Source: Clostridiales bacterium (GTDB lineage: Bacteria; Bacillota; Clostridia; Christensenellales; Borkfalkiaceae). From it: 64,000 nt of DNA. The stretch's first letter is position 1, and each line of letters begins with the position of its first letter. Where the stretch lies: contig SVIN01000002.1 of the NCBI GenBank assembly GCA_015069495.1, positions 37,246 through 101,245 of the forward strand, in the 5' to 3' direction. A program made the translations under genes and the position numbers. Of this stretch, positions 8,446 to 17,754 are shown in pieces. Below the pieces are notes generated by a model, which saw only the letters and a list, made by a program, of their open reading frames with translations, did no database searches and was not told where the DNA came from.

Positions 8446-9735
8446 ATGGAAAAGTATCAACAAAAAATTGAAACCACCTGCGTACAAGGGGGATATACGC
8501 CCGGTAACGGCGAACCGCGTCAGGTACCCATCATACAAAGCACAACGTTCAAATATGCCACCAGCGAGGATATGGGGAAATTGTTCGATTTGGAAGCAAG
8601 CGGTTATTTCTATTCCCGTTTGCAAAACCCTACCTGTGACACCGTCGCGGCGAAAATTTGTGCGCTTGAAGGCGGTTCTTCAGCCATGTTGCTTTCCTCT
8701 GGCCAAGCGGCGAACTTCTTCGCGGTGTTTAACATCGCAACCGTGGGCGACCACGTGATTTCCTCATCTTCTATCTATGGCGGCACGTTCAACTTATTCG
8801 CTGTGACTATGAAAAAAATGGGGATTGAATTCACCTTCCTTTCCCCCGATTGCACGGAAGAAGAACTGAACGCAGCGTTTAGACCCAACACCAAAGCTGT
8901 ATTTGGCGAAACGATCGCCAACCCCGCTTTAACCGTTTTGGATATTGAAAAATTTGCAAAAGCGGCGCATGCGCACGGTGTTCCCCTCATCATCGACAAC
9001 ACCTTTGCCACCCCTATTAACTGCCGTCCGTTTGAATTTGGCGCGGACATCGTGACCCACTCCACCACCAAATACATGGACGGTCACGGCGTAGCGGTAG
9101 GCGGTTGTATTGTGGATTCGGGTAACTTCAACTGGATGGCGAATGCGGAAAAATTCCCTGGGCTTTGCACCCCCGATGCAAGTTACCATGGCATTACCTA
9201 TGCGGAAAAATTTGGACAAAGCGGGGCATTTATCACGAAAGCAACCGCGCAGTTGATGCGCGATTTTGGCTGTACGCAATCCCCGCAGAGCGCATTTTAC
9301 CTCAATCTTGGATTGGAAAGCTTGCACGTGCGCATGGAAAGACATTGCTTGAACGCGCAAAAGATTGCCGAATTTTTGGAAAGCAACGAAAATATCACGT
9401 GGGTGAACTATCCTGGTTTGCCCTCGAATAAATATTACGATTTGGCGCAAAAATATATGCCGAAAGGTACTTGCGGTGTGGTTAGCTTTGGCGTGAAGGG
9501 AGGCAGAACGGCGGCTGAAAAATTTATGAAAGCCCTCAACGTCATCGCCATCGAGACGCACGTTGCAGACGCGCGCAGTTGCTGTTTGCACCCCGCAAGC
9601 GCAACACACCGTCAAATGAACGACGAAGAACTGATTGCAGCAGGCGTACCGGGCGACCTTGTGCGCTTGTCCTGCGGAATTGAAAATTACCAAGACCTCA
9701 TCGCCGATATCAAGCAGGCGTTGGCTACGTTATAA
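8446..9735 (+). CDS. metY: O-acetylhomoserine sulfhydrylase
   Basis: A 429-residue PLP enzyme of the Cys/Met metabolism family; it makes homocysteine from O-acetylhomoserine and sulfide. Length, THSTTKYMDGHG (Schiff-base Lys) and the N-terminal CVQGGYTPGNGEPRQVPI block fit the O-acetylhomoserine aminocarboxypropyltransferase subfamily rather than the shorter cystathionine gamma-synthase. AAGGAG precedes the ATG. metA follows after 9 nt, encoding the enzyme that makes its substrate, so the pair forms a direct sulfhydrylation route to methionine. Confidence 0.95.
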   Translation: MEKYQQKIETTCVQGGYTPGNGEPRQVPIIQSTTFKYATSEDMGKLFDLEASGYFYSRLQNPTCDTVAAKICALEGGSSAMLLSSGQAANFFAVFNIATVGDHVISSSSIYGGTFNLFAVTMKKMGIEFTFLSPDCTEEELNAAFRPNTKAVFGETIANPALTVLDIEKFAKAAHAHGVPLIIDNTFATPINCRPFEFGADIVTHSTTKYMDGHGVAVGGCIVDSGNFNWMANAEKFPGLCTPDASYHGITYAEKFGQSGAFITKATAQLMRDFGCTQSPQSAFYLNLGLESLHVRMERHCLNAQKIAEFLESNENITWVNYPGLPSNKYYDLAQKYMPKGTCGVVSFGVKGGRTAAEKFMKALNVIAIETHVADARSCCLHPASATHRQMNDEELIAAGVPGDLVRLSCGIENYQDLIADIKQALATL

Positions 9736-9744
9736 AGGTGAAAT

Positions 9745-10671
9745 ATGCCCATTAAAATTCCCAACAACTTACCCGCTGTAAAAACCTTAGAAGGTGAAAA
9801 TATTTTCGTCATGACGGAAACCCGCGCCATCACGCAGGATATCCGTCCTTTGCGTATCTTGATCGTCAATTTAATGCCTAAAAAAATTGAAACGGAAACG
9901 CAGTTTGCCCGCCTTTTGGGAAATTCCCCTTTGCAGGTGGAAATGGAACTTATTCACACCAAATCCCACCAATCGAAGAACGTTGCGGAAGACCACTTAT
10001 TGGCGTTTTACAAGACCTTTGACGACGTCAAAGACCAAAAATTCGACGGTATGATTATCACGGGCGCGCCCGTAGAACATCTCCCCTTTGAAGACGTGGA
10101 GTATTGGCAGGAACTCTGCGAGATTATGGAGTGGAGCAGAACCCACGTGCATAGCACTTTCCACGTTTGTTGGGGGGCACAAGCGGGGCTTTACTACCAT
10201 TACGGCATACAAAAACAAGAAGTCCCCGCCAAAATGTTTGGTGTATTCCCGCACACGGTGGAATATAAGCAATCGATTTTATTCCGCGGATTTGACGATA
10301 CGTTTATGGTACCCCAATCCAGACACACCACCGTTGCACGCGAAGATATCGAACGCGTGAAGGAATTAAAAATCCTCGCCTCATCTGAAAAAACGGGCGT
10401 TTACGCCGTTTCCACCAAGAATGGCAGACAAATTTTTATCACGGGGCATTCGGAATATGATGCGGACACGTTGAAAAACGAATACCTGCGCGATTTATCG
10501 CAAGGCAAACCCATTGAAATCCCTGAAAATTATTTTCCGAACGATGACCCGTCTCAGCCCCCGTTGGTGTCTTGGCGCGGGCATGCGCATTTGTTATTTT
10601 CCAATTGGCTGAACTACTTCGTATACCAAAGCACCCCTTATGATATTGAACAAGTAGAAACGGAAAAATAA
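9745..10671 (+). CDS. metA: Homoserine O-acetyltransferase, MetA fold
   Basis: A 308-residue homoserine acyltransferase. Cys142 in HVCWGAQAG is the acyl-enzyme nucleophile and the His-Glu pair lies in [10 protein letters not shown] near 236-238. MetA enzymes are often named succinyltransferases, but residue 111 here is Glu ([11 protein letters not shown]), and a Glu at this position is known to give acetyl-CoA specificity. That agrees with the upstream metY, which uses O-acetylhomoserine. Ribosome binding site AAGGTG; start 9 nt after metY. Confidence 0.94.
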   Translation: MPIKIPNNLPAVKTLEGENIFVMTETRAITQDIRPLRILIVNLMPKKIETETQFARLLGNSPLQVEMELIHTKSHQSKNVAEDHLLAFYKTFDDVKDQKFDGMIITGAPVEHLPFEDVEYWQELCEIMEWSRTHVHSTFHVCWGAQAGLYYHYGIQKQEVPAKMFGVFPHTVEYKQSILFRGFDDTFMVPQSRHTTVAREDIERVKELKILASSEKTGVYAVSTKNGRQIFITGHSEYDADTLKNEYLRDLSQGKPIEIPENYFPNDDPSQPPLVSWRGHAHLLFSNWLNYFVYQSTPYDIEQVETEK

Positions 10672-10712
10672 AGCTCAACGCATACATGGTATGCCCAAAA
10701 GGAGGAAAATAT

Positions 10713-11966
10713 ATGAAAAAATGGTTACCCTTAACCCTTTCCGCACTCACCCTTGTATCGGCTTGCGGTTGTTTCCGAGAAAAGAAAGTCACTGCGGAAG
10801 AACTGTCTAAAGAGTATACCCAAAGCAATGTGGAAGCGGGGATAGATTTTTCAGTTTTCAAAAATCAGCTCACTGATTTCTACCTCAACTTCTTCCAAAA
10901 AACGGTGGAGAAAAATGAACAAAATCAGTTGTTTTCCCCTCTCTCCGCCGCCCTTTGCCTTGCCCTTGTCAACAACGGTGCAAACGGCAATACGCGCGCA
11001 CAATTGGAAGACTTATTCGGTATAGAAACCGATATGTTAAACCGCGCTTTGTATGCGTATACCGCATCTTTGTACAGCGGTGAAGATTGCAAATTAAACC
11101 TTGCCAACTCGATTTGGATGAAGGACGAAGCGTTGAACGTCAAGCCCGAATTTTTACAAGCAAACGCTGATTGGTATAATGCGCAGGCATATGCCGCCCC
11201 CTTTGACCAAACCACGCTGAACGATATCAACAACTGGTGCTACAACAAAACTTCGGGGAAAATTGATAAAATCCTCAATGAAATCCCCCCGCTTGCCGTT
11301 ATGTATCTTATCAATGCGGTGGATTTTGACGCGAAGTGGCTGACCGCCTACGAACGAGAAGATATCGAAAAAGGCGAATTCTACAATTATAACGGTGAAA
11401 CCAGCGAAGTAACCATGCTCCATTCGGAAGAAAATCGTTATTTTATCGATGAAAACTCGGTCGGTTTTACCAAGGCGTATAAGAATAACAAATATCATTT
11501 TATGGCTCTGTTACCCAATGAGGGCGTGGATATTTACGAATATATCGACAGCTTGGATGGTGAAAAATGGGCAAAATTGTGGGAGAGCGCCGACCCGAGA
11601 AATGAGAATTATGGATATCGTGAAGTACATGCGCGTATCCCTGAATTTAAATATGAAACCGAGTTATCTTTAAAAGAAATTTTACAAGAACTCGGTGTGA
11701 CGGATATGTTTGCGCCCGACTGCGCAGATTTTTCAGGGATTGACGAAACGCAAACATTGTACTGCGACGCAGTCAAGCAAAAGGCAATGATTGAGTTAGA
11801 CCGTAACGGAACGAAAGCAGCAGCGCTGACTTGGGCGGGAATGAACTGCATGTCCGCAGCCCCTGCAGAACCTTTGTATATCACCTTGGACAGACCATTT
11901 GTATATGCCATCATTGACAACGAACATCATATGCCCATCTTTATCGGAGCAGTAACCACTCTTTAA
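10713..11966 (+). CDS. Serpin-family lipoprotein
   Basis: A 417-residue secreted serine-protease-inhibitor homologue. The N-terminal signal MKKWLPLTLSALTLVSAC ends at a lipobox cysteine, so it should be anchored outside the membrane. Serpin blocks are present: FSPLSAALCLALVNNGANGNT, NAVDFDAKW, the hinge NGTKAAAL and the distal RPFVYAIIDNEHHMPIFIG. The reactive loop runs through TWAGMNCMSAAPAEPL, so a cleavage position around Met-Ser is plausible but not certain. AGGAGG precedes this ATG, ruling out the upstream in-frame start. Gut anaerobe serpins are thought to block host or competitor proteases; that role is inference here. Confidence 0.9.
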   Translation: MKKWLPLTLSALTLVSACGCFREKKVTAEELSKEYTQSNVEAGIDFSVFKNQLTDFYLNFFQKTVEKNEQNQLFSPLSAALCLALVNNGANGNTRAQLEDLFGIETDMLNRALYAYTASLYSGEDCKLNLANSIWMKDEALNVKPEFLQANADWYNAQAYAAPFDQTTLNDINNWCYNKTSGKIDKILNEIPPLAVMYLINAVDFDAKWLTAYEREDIEKGEFYNYNGETSEVTMLHSEENRYFIDENSVGFTKAYKNNKYHFMALLPNEGVDIYEYIDSLDGEKWAKLWESADPRNENYGYREVHARIPEFKYETELSLKEILQELGVTDMFAPDCADFSGIDETQTLYCDAVKQKAMIELDRNGTKAAALTWAGMNCMSAAPAEPLYITLDRPFVYAIIDNEHHMPIFIGAVTTL

Positions 11967-11972
11967 AACATG

Positions 11973-12003
11973 AAAAAAGGAACGGCATTTACCGTTCCTT
12001 TAT
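11973..12003. terminator. Bidirectional terminator between serpin and tcdA
   Basis: GGAACGG-N6-CCGTTCC with A-tract before and T-tract after serves both converging genes; its right edge overlaps the tcdA stop codon (12000-12002). Confidence 0.8.
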
Positions 12004-12695
12004 TTTACCAAATCTTTAATGACTTCACCTGCGATCATCAAACCAACCACCGAAGGCACGAAAGAAATACTGCCAGGGATCGGCTTCCCGCTCTCCTCGT
12101 CTACCAAAGGCGAGGGCAGAGGTTCTTCCTTAGAATAGACCACTTTGAGGTGTTCTATCCCTCGTTTTTTCAATTCACGGCGCATCACGCGCGCCAACGG
12201 ACATACGCTGGTTTTGGTGATATCCGCCACCTCAAACGCGGTCGCGTCCAACTTATTTCCCGCACCCATGGATGAGATGACGGGAACTTTTGCCCACTTT
12301 GCTTGTTCAATCAGCGCAAGTTTTCCGCTGACCGTATCAATGGCATCCACCACGTAATCGTACTGCGTAAAGTCGAACCTCTCCGCTGTTTCAGGCAGGT
12401 AAAATACGTTGTGTACGCGCACGCAAATATCGGGGTTGATATCCTTGGCACGCTCTGCCGCGGCCTCGGTTTTTAAGCGTCCTACAGTGGAATGCAGGGC
12501 GATAATCTGACGGTTGATATTGGATACGCTGACCGTATCTTTGTCAATCAAATCGAGCGAGCCAACGCCTGCACGTGCCAAAGCTTCTACCACGTAACCG
12601 CCCACGCCGCCAACGCCAAACACCGCAACCCGCGATTTTTTCAGTTTTTCTACGCCCGCTTCGCCAAGCAATAAGGCTGTCCTTGAAAATTGCAT
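12000..12695 (-). CDS. tcdA: tRNA threonylcarbamoyladenosine dehydratase
   Basis: A 231-residue E1-like (ThiF/MoeB superfamily) enzyme that cyclises the t6A37 modification of tRNA in an ATP-dependent step. The nucleotide-binding GVGGVGGYVVEALARAGVG sits near residue 28, with DLIDKDTVSVSNINRQ following, as in TcdA/CsdL. The C-terminal PGSISFVPSVVGLMIAGEV block matches the family, and the size fits TcdA rather than the longer ubiquitin-activating relatives. It stands alone between two terminators. Confidence 0.9.
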   Translation of the reverse strand: MQFSRTALLLGEAGVEKLKKSRVAVFGVGGVGGYVVEALARAGVGSLDLIDKDTVSVSNINRQIIALHSTVGRLKTEAAAERAKDINPDICVRVHNVFYLPETAERFDFTQYDYVVDAIDTVSGKLALIEQAKWAKVPVISSMGAGNKLDATAFEVADITKTSVCPLARVMRRELKKRGIEHLKVVYSKEEPLPSPLVDEESGKPIPGSISFVPSVVGLMIAGEVIKDLVK

Positions 12696-12718
12696 ATTTC
12701 TTCCCTCTTTATAAAGTG

Positions 12719-12748
12719 AAAAACCGCCGCCGAAGTTTCGGCGGCGGT
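12719..12748 (-). terminator. Terminator of the pyruvate formate-lyase operon
   Basis: CCGCCGCCGAA and TTCGGCGGCGG form a very GC-rich stem; on the minus strand it is followed by a short T-run, ending the pfl operon before tcdA. Confidence 0.8.
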
Positions 12749-12786
12749 TGTCATTTTACGTGATCATCCAATCACCAAACGCCGAA

Positions 12787-13020
12787 TTACATGGATTCGT
12801 GAATGGTTCTGGAAATAACGTCATCCTGCTGTTCTTTCGTGAGTTTGATGAAGTTTACCGCATAACCGGATACACGAATGGTGAGCTGAGGATACTTTTC
12901 GGGATGCGCTTGCGCGTCCAGAAGAGTTTCACGGTCAAATACGTTTACGTTCAAATGGAAACCATTGTCGCCAACGTAACCGTCTAACATGTTTACCAAA
13001 TTATCTACTCTGTTCGACAT
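12787..13020 (-). CDS. Stand-alone glycyl-radical domain of pyruvate formate-lyase
   Basis: A 77-residue protein ([17 protein letters not shown]...) equal to the C-terminal glycyl-radical domain of pyruvate formate-lyase, with RVSGYAVNF placing the radical glycine at Gly52. It starts where the neighbouring 677-residue PflB stops, so together they reconstitute a full-length enzyme of about 754 residues. It has its own AAAGGAG site and ATG, and the 84 nt between the genes do not encode the missing junction in any frame, so this is a real split rather than a simple frameshift. It resembles E. coli GrcA, a spare-part domain, but here the main subunit has no copy of its own. Longer in-frame upstream ATGs encode unrelated sequence. 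Confidence 0.9.
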   Translation of the reverse strand: MSNRVDNLVNMLDGYVGDNGFHLNVNVFDRETLLDAQAHPEKYPQLTIRVSGYAVNFIKLTKEQQDDVISRTIHESM

Positions 13021-13104
13021 AATATTATCTCCTTTATTAATATATTGTTTTTTACCCAAATTATGTGTCAAGCGCTTTTCCGCGCTACACGGATAGGGTG
13101 AAGC

Positions 13105-15138
13105 TTAGTCCTCTTTACCGAGGGAGCTAGGCGTGATGGAGAAGGTATTGGAAATACCGTCTCTGGAATATTCGTAAGGCAATTTTGCAACCGATTCAAG
13201 GGATGCCAAAGCGCCGTTGGAATCTCTGCCGTGCATGGGGTTCGCACCGGGTGCAAGAGGAGTACCTGCTCTTCTGCCGTCGGGCGTGTTACCCGTCTTC
13301 TTACCGTATACAACGTTCGACGTAATCGTAAGGATGGACGTCGTAGGAACGGATTCACGATAGGTGTAGTGGCTCTTAACCTGCTTCATGAAGGTCTTCA
13401 ATACCCATACTGCCAATTCGTCCGCTCTGTCATCGTTGTTACCATACTTAGGATAGTCGCCTTCGATGCGGAAGTCTACCACGATACCGTCTTCGTTACG
13501 GATGGGGTATACTTTAGCGTATTTGATTGCCGACAACGAGTCAGCCGTACAGGAAAGACCTGCGATACCCGTTGCGAAGAAACGACGTACGTTGGTATCG
13601 TGCAAGGACATTTCCAATGCTTCGTAGCTGTATTTATCGTGCATGTAGTGGATGAGGTTCAACGTATTTACGTAGAGGTCAGCAAGCCACTTCATCATGT
13701 TTTCGAACTTAGCGCATACTTCGTCGAAATCCAACGCTTCGTCGCCGTAGATGGGCACGAATTCGGGGGATACCTGCATGGGTTTGCCCGTCTTCTTATC
13801 TTTCATCAATTCGTCTTTACCGCCGTTGATTGCGTAAAGCAAGCACTTTGCAAGGTTTGCTCTTGCGCCGAAGAACTGCATGTCTTTACCAACGCGCATA
13901 CAGCTTACACAGCAAGCGATTGCGTAGTCGTCACCCATTTCAGGACGCATCAAATCGTCGCTTTCGTACTGAATGGAAGAGGTACGGATGGAAATTTCCG
14001 CGCAGTATCTCTTGAATGCCAAAGGCAATCTCTTCGACCACAAAACGGTAAGGTTGGGTTCGGGAGCGGGACCAAGGTTGTCCAAGGTGTGAAGGATACG
14101 GAAAGCAGTTTTCGTAACCAACGTTCTGCCGTCAACGCCCATACCGCCGATTGCTTCGGTTACCCAGGTAGGGTCGCCCGAGAAGAGTTCGTTGTATTCT
14201 TTCGTTCTCATGAACTTCACGATACGAAGTTTCATAACGAAATGGTCGATAAATTCTTGTGCTTGCGTTTCGGTAATCAAGCCCTTTGCAAGATCACGTT
14301 CGATATAGATATCGAGGAAGGTGGTATTTCTACCGATGGACATAGCCGCACCGTTTTGGTCCTTAACTGCGCCAAGGTAACCAAAGTACAATGCTTGGAT
14401 TGCTTCCTGAGCCGTTTCAGCGGGTCTGGAAATATCGCAACCGTAAGCCGCTGCCATTGCCTTCAAGCCCTTCAAAGCCTTAATTTGTTCAGCAACTTCT
14501 TCGCGGTTTCTGATCTTTTCAGGGGTCATGTCGCCGCTCATTGCAAGCTTGTCTTCTTCTTTCTTTTGAATGAGGTAATCTACACCGTAAAGTGCAACAC
14601 GACGATAGTCGCCGATGATTCTGCCGCGGCCGTAAGCATCGGGCAAACCAGTCAAAATGTGTGCGGAACGAGCCGCTCTCATTTCGGGCGTGTATGCATC
14701 GAATACACCTTCGTTGTGCGTTTTACGATACTTCGTAAAGATTTCCTTTACTTGAGGATCGATTTGGTAGCCGTACATTTCCAAAGCGCCTTCGGACATA
14801 CGAATACCGCCGAAAGGCTGCAACGAACGTTTGAAAGGTTCGTCCGTCTGTACACCTACGATTTTTTCAAGGTCTTTATCCAAATAACCTGCGCCATGCG
14901 AGGTCAACGTGGAAACGATCTTCGTGTCAGCGTTCAAAACGCCGCCTGCTTCGCGTTCTTTTTTGGTCAAATCGCAAACGATATCCCACAATTTTTTCGT
15001 AGCTTCCGTTGCGGGAGCAAGGAACGTTGCGTCGCCTTCATACGGCGTGTAGTTGTGCTGGATGAAATCGCGCACGTCTACTTCGTCGTCGCACCATTTA
15101 CCGGGAATAAATCCTTCCCAACCTTTGTATTGCATCAT
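13105..15138 (-). CDS. pflB: Pyruvate formate-lyase main subunit lacking the glycyl-radical domain
   Basis: A 677-residue protein with the formate C-acetyltransferase body: pyruvate plus CoA gives acetyl-CoA plus formate. The catalytic pair Cys409-Cys410 is in [10 protein letters not shown], followed by [15 protein letters not shown]. The sequence ends at [16 protein letters not shown], about 75 residues short of normal PflB and just before the glycyl-radical region, which is encoded by the next gene. Activity should therefore need the two polypeptides to assemble and the radical to be installed on the small one by PflA. AGGAG precedes the ATG at 15138. Confidence 0.93.
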   Translation of the reverse strand: MMQYKGWEGFIPGKWCDDEVDVRDFIQHNYTPYEGDATFLAPATEATKKLWDIVCDLTKKEREAGGVLNADTKIVSTLTSHGAGYLDKDLEKIVGVQTDEPFKRSLQPFGGIRMSEGALEMYGYQIDPQVKEIFTKYRKTHNEGVFDAYTPEMRAARSAHILTGLPDAYGRGRIIGDYRRVALYGVDYLIQKKEEDKLAMSGDMTPEKIRNREEVAEQIKALKGLKAMAAAYGCDISRPAETAQEAIQALYFGYLGAVKDQNGAAMSIGRNTTFLDIYIERDLAKGLITETQAQEFIDHFVMKLRIVKFMRTKEYNELFSGDPTWVTEAIGGMGVDGRTLVTKTAFRILHTLDNLGPAPEPNLTVLWSKRLPLAFKRYCAEISIRTSSIQYESDDLMRPEMGDDYAIACCVSCMRVGKDMQFFGARANLAKCLLYAINGGKDELMKDKKTGKPMQVSPEFVPIYGDEALDFDEVCAKFENMMKWLADLYVNTLNLIHYMHDKYSYEALEMSLHDTNVRRFFATGIAGLSCTADSLSAIKYAKVYPIRNEDGIVVDFRIEGDYPKYGNNDDRADELAVWVLKTFMKQVKSHYTYRESVPTTSILTITSNVVYGKKTGNTPDGRRAGTPLAPGANPMHGRDSNGALASLESVAKLPYEYSRDGISNTFSITPSSLGKED

Positions 15139-15248
15139 ATCAGTTACTCCTAATAAAATAAATTTTTCTATATTTAATGCTCGTCCGTTTTTTCGATTCT
15201 CACCGTCAAGCGAGCGGGCTTGTTTTCGTTGTGAAATTTGAAGAGGAT

Positions 15249-15572
15249 TTAACGGTTTGCTTTTCTTTCCTCAATTTTGGCGTCTATCCAAAGTTCAAGG
15301 ATTTCTTCGGGTTGGAACCCCGCGCAACGCGCAAAGATTTCACCGTCTTCCACCAAAAGAATGGTAGGAACCTTTTCCACTTCCCACGCTTCCATCAGCG
15401 CAAGCGTCGAATAATCCGCTTCTACGTGCACCAAGCGCACGTCCTTTCTTGCCGTACAGATATCTTTTAAAATGGGCATCAGCGTCAAGCAGTTGGCGCA
15501 GGATTCCCCGCTGATTTCTACACAGCAAAGACCTTTTAATTCTTCTTTATAATTATTTTCTGTAATTGCCAT
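15249..15572 (-). CDS. Thioredoxin-like protein
   Basis: A 107-residue thioredoxin-fold protein with a redox motif SCANC (CxxC) near residue 24 in place of WCGPC and the cis-proline segment [13 protein letters not shown]. No signal peptide, so it is cytoplasmic. The start [12 protein letters not shown] at 15572 follows AGGAG; longer in-frame upstream sequence is not protein-like. It sits between pflA and pflB in the same operon, suggesting a reductant or thiol-protecting partner for the radical enzyme, but nothing in the sequence proves that. Confidence 0.8.
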   Translation of the reverse strand: MAITENNYKEELKGLCCVEISGESCANCLTLMPILKDICTARKDVRLVHVEADYSTLALMEAWEVEKVPTILLVEDGEIFARCAGFQPEEILELWIDAKIEERKANR

Positions 15573-15654
15573 TTGTTTTATATCTCCTAAGTATGGGATA
15601 TATTTATGTTTATGTTGCCGTTTCTGACAGTCTTCATTACTTGATTTTTTACCC

Positions 15655-15700
15655 AAGAAAAAACGCAAGTTTGACGAAGTATTACGAAGTATATCCGCGT
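15655..15700. repeat. Decayed copy of the paired-GTAC 3'-flank repeat
   Basis: GACGAAGTATTACGAAGTATAT next to the pflA stop codon resembles the end of the unit at 1095-1116 (GACGAAGTATTGCGACGCATAT), but the hairpin core is missing. Confidence 0.45.
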
Positions 15701-16423
15701 TTAATCCCTTAAGATATGTTTCGCATTCATAACCCTTTCCTTCGTCGGAGAAGCTACGTCCTTCAAAGGATAGTCCAACCCAAGCTTTTCATACTTGACC
15801 GCACCCATGGTGTGATAAGGCAAAACCTCGACCTTTTCCACGGTATTCAACTCATCGATAAACGCGCGGGTCTTCTTCAAATCCTCTTCGTCATCGGTGA
15901 GACCGGGTACCAACACTTGACGAATCCACATCTTCACCCCGTTATCGCTTAAAAATTTTGCAAAAGCGAGGGTATTGGCATTGGATTGCCCCGTAAGCTT
16001 TTTACAAGTTTCGTCGTCGATATGCTTGATATCCAATAAAACCAAGTCGGTCACGGGTAACAATTTTTTATGTTTTTCCACGTTGACAGCATCGCCCTCA
16101 TGGAACATAATCCCCGAAGTATCAATGCAGGTATGAATCCCCTTTGCCTTTAACGCAGTAAACAATTCCGTTACAAAATCAATTTGCAACAAAGGTTCGC
16201 CACCTGTCACAGTAACCCCGCCTTTATCCCCGAAATAATTTTTGTAACGAACGACGCGCTGTACCACTTCTTCTACAGTATATTCCTGACCGCCCGCTCC
16301 CCAAGTATCGGGGTTGTGGCAATATTGACAGCGCAACGGACAACCTTGCAGAAAGACCACGAAACGAATCCCCGGTCCGTCCACCGTACCAAAAGACTCG
16401 AAAGAATGAATACGACCTGTCAT
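15701..16423 (-). CDS. pflA: Pyruvate formate-lyase activating enzyme
   Basis: A 240-residue radical-SAM enzyme that installs the glycyl radical on pyruvate formate-lyase. The [4Fe-4S] cysteines are 28, 32 and 35 in GCPLRCQYCHNPDTW, preceded by the DGPGIRFVVFLQG segment typical of glycyl-radical-enzyme activases; TGGEPLLQ is the SAM-binding GGE motif. Length matches PflA with no extra ferredoxin domain. GGAGG precedes the ATG. It is the first gene of the operon, and its substrate here must be the small split domain (Gly52 at 12787-13020). Confidence 0.95.
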   Translation of the reverse strand: MTGRIHSFESFGTVDGPGIRFVVFLQGCPLRCQYCHNPDTWGAGGQEYTVEEVVQRVVRYKNYFGDKGGVTVTGGEPLLQIDFVTELFTALKAKGIHTCIDTSGIMFHEGDAVNVEKHKKLLPVTDLVLLDIKHIDDETCKKLTGQSNANTLAFAKFLSDNGVKMWIRQVLVPGLTDDEEDLKKTRAFIDELNTVEKVEVLPYHTMGAVKYEKLGLDYPLKDVASPTKERVMNAKHILRD

Positions 16424-16475
16424 TTTTTCCTCCTTTTCCGTCTTTCAAACGGGCTCATTGTCCTTCACGCTACAC

Positions 16476-16504
16476 ATTATAACAAATTAAAATGCATTTG
16501 TCAA
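16476..16504 (-). promoter_or_regulatory. Promoter of the pfl operon
   Basis: TTGACA (complement of 16499-16504), 17 nt, TATAAT (complement of 16476-16481): full consensus, about 50 nt before pflA. Confidence 0.85.
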
Positions 16505-16562
16505 GTCTTTGAGAATATTCTTTTTATCTTTTTCGTATTTATACGAAAGAAGGATTTTCCAA

Positions 16563-16603
16563 TAAAACGCAACCGCAGAACCGTTTTTATACAGTTCCGC
16601 GGT
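16563..16603 (-). terminator. Terminator after alkaline phosphatase gene
   Basis: Imperfect stem ACCGCGGAACTG / CGGTTCTGCGGT on the minus strand followed by GCGTTTTATT, just beyond the phosphatase stop codon. Confidence 0.55.
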
Positions 16604-16613
16604 GATTTGTTGC

Positions 16614-17735
16614 CTATTTCATTAACGCTTTCATAATTTCAAACACGTCCGTATTTTTAATACGATCTGCTGTACCAAACGAATATTGCGCAAAGTTAAT
16701 ATTTGCACCATTCACGTAAAAATTCACGTCCGTATCGGTATGACCCGTTGTCGTCCAATCATACCCAATCCTTTCACCCTCGTACGCCAAAAGCATATCT
16801 TCGTGCGTCACACCATCGTGCAAGGTCAATCCGCCCGTTTCATGGTCGGCTGTTACAATGACCACCGTATCATCACGGCCTTTCGCCCACTCCAACACCG
16901 CTTTGACAGCGTTATCAAAGGAAATCAATTCTTCTAACATATACGTGATATCGTTATTATGCCCGCCGTGGTCGATATGCGCGCCTTCCGCCATCAAGAA
17001 GAACCCGTCTTCGTCCTGCGAAAGATATTCTAACGCCTCCGTCACCAAACGGTCAAAGCCAACCATTGCCCCTTTCGCCCACATTTCTTCCGCCTTAGGT
17101 TCAATAATGTACGAGCCAAATACTTTCTCCGAGGTCGCATCTGAAATATTTTCCGCGTATTCAATTGTTTCGTATCCACCTTCAGCGAAATGGTTTACGT
17201 ATTTTTCCCCTAATAAATTGCAAGCGAAGAAATTCACGTTGCTTGAAGCCACTGCGGATTTTACCAGTTCGCTTTGCAAATCTCTGCTATTAGAATGTCC
17301 CGAAAAACCCATCGGGGTCGCGCCGTAAATTTCTTCCGTAGTGATAACGCCCGTACGCTTTCCAAGCGAGGACGCAACGTCCACAATCGTGGTCAAATCA
17401 TTGCCGTTTGTATCTCTGCCAACCATACTGTTTTTCGTACGCGTGCCCGTTGCCAATGCCGTTGCCGCCGCCGCGGAATCCGTAACGAGCGCATTTGCCG
17501 AACGAGTTTCCACCTTCGTCATATAAGGAAAGCCTTGCATGGTGAGTTTTTCGCCTTTGTACAATTCGCCCGCTTCAATTTGGGTAGGTCCCATACCGTC
17601 CCCAATCATCAAAATAACATTTTTCGCCGTGGTAACTTCTTTCAATTGAATCGTTTTCGGTTTGCAAGCAACCAAGGACAACGACGTCGTCCCCACCATC
17701 GCCAATGCAATCCATTTTTGAATATTTTTCTTCAT
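16614..17735 (-). CDS. Alkaline phosphatase-family lipoprotein
   Basis: A 373-residue exported phosphomonoesterase. The signal MKKNIQKWIALAMVGTTSLSLVAC ends at a lipobox cysteine. Metal and nucleophile motifs are complete: MIGDGMGP, VTDSAAAATALATG (nucleophile Ser), HIDHGGHNND and VTADHETGG. It should release phosphate outside the cell. The ATG at 17735 follows AGAGG; the longer in-frame extension overlaps the GtrA gene end and lacks a site. It is the last gene of the flavoprotein-glycosyltransferase-GtrA cluster. Confidence 0.92.
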   Translation of the reverse strand: MKKNIQKWIALAMVGTTSLSLVACKPKTIQLKEVTTAKNVILMIGDGMGPTQIEAGELYKGEKLTMQGFPYMTKVETRSANALVTDSAAAATALATGTRTKNSMVGRDTNGNDLTTIVDVASSLGKRTGVITTEEIYGATPMGFSGHSNSRDLQSELVKSAVASSNVNFFACNLLGEKYVNHFAEGGYETIEYAENISDATSEKVFGSYIIEPKAEEMWAKGAMVGFDRLVTEALEYLSQDEDGFFLMAEGAHIDHGGHNNDITYMLEELISFDNAVKAVLEWAKGRDDTVVIVTADHETGGLTLHDGVTHEDMLLAYEGERIGYDWTTTGHTDTDVNFYVNGANINFAQYSFGTADRIKNTDVFEIMKALMK

Positions 17736-17754
17736 TTGTATACCTCTTTTTCTC

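Noticed and set aside
10088..10090. MetA as homoserine succinyltransferase
   Set aside because: Residue 111 is Glu, linked to acetyl-CoA use, and the neighbour is an O-acetylhomoserine enzyme.
13020..13105. Frameshift or sequencing error in pflB
   Set aside because: The small gene has its own ribosome binding site and start, and no frame of the 84-nt gap encodes the joining residues, so one indel cannot restore a single gene.
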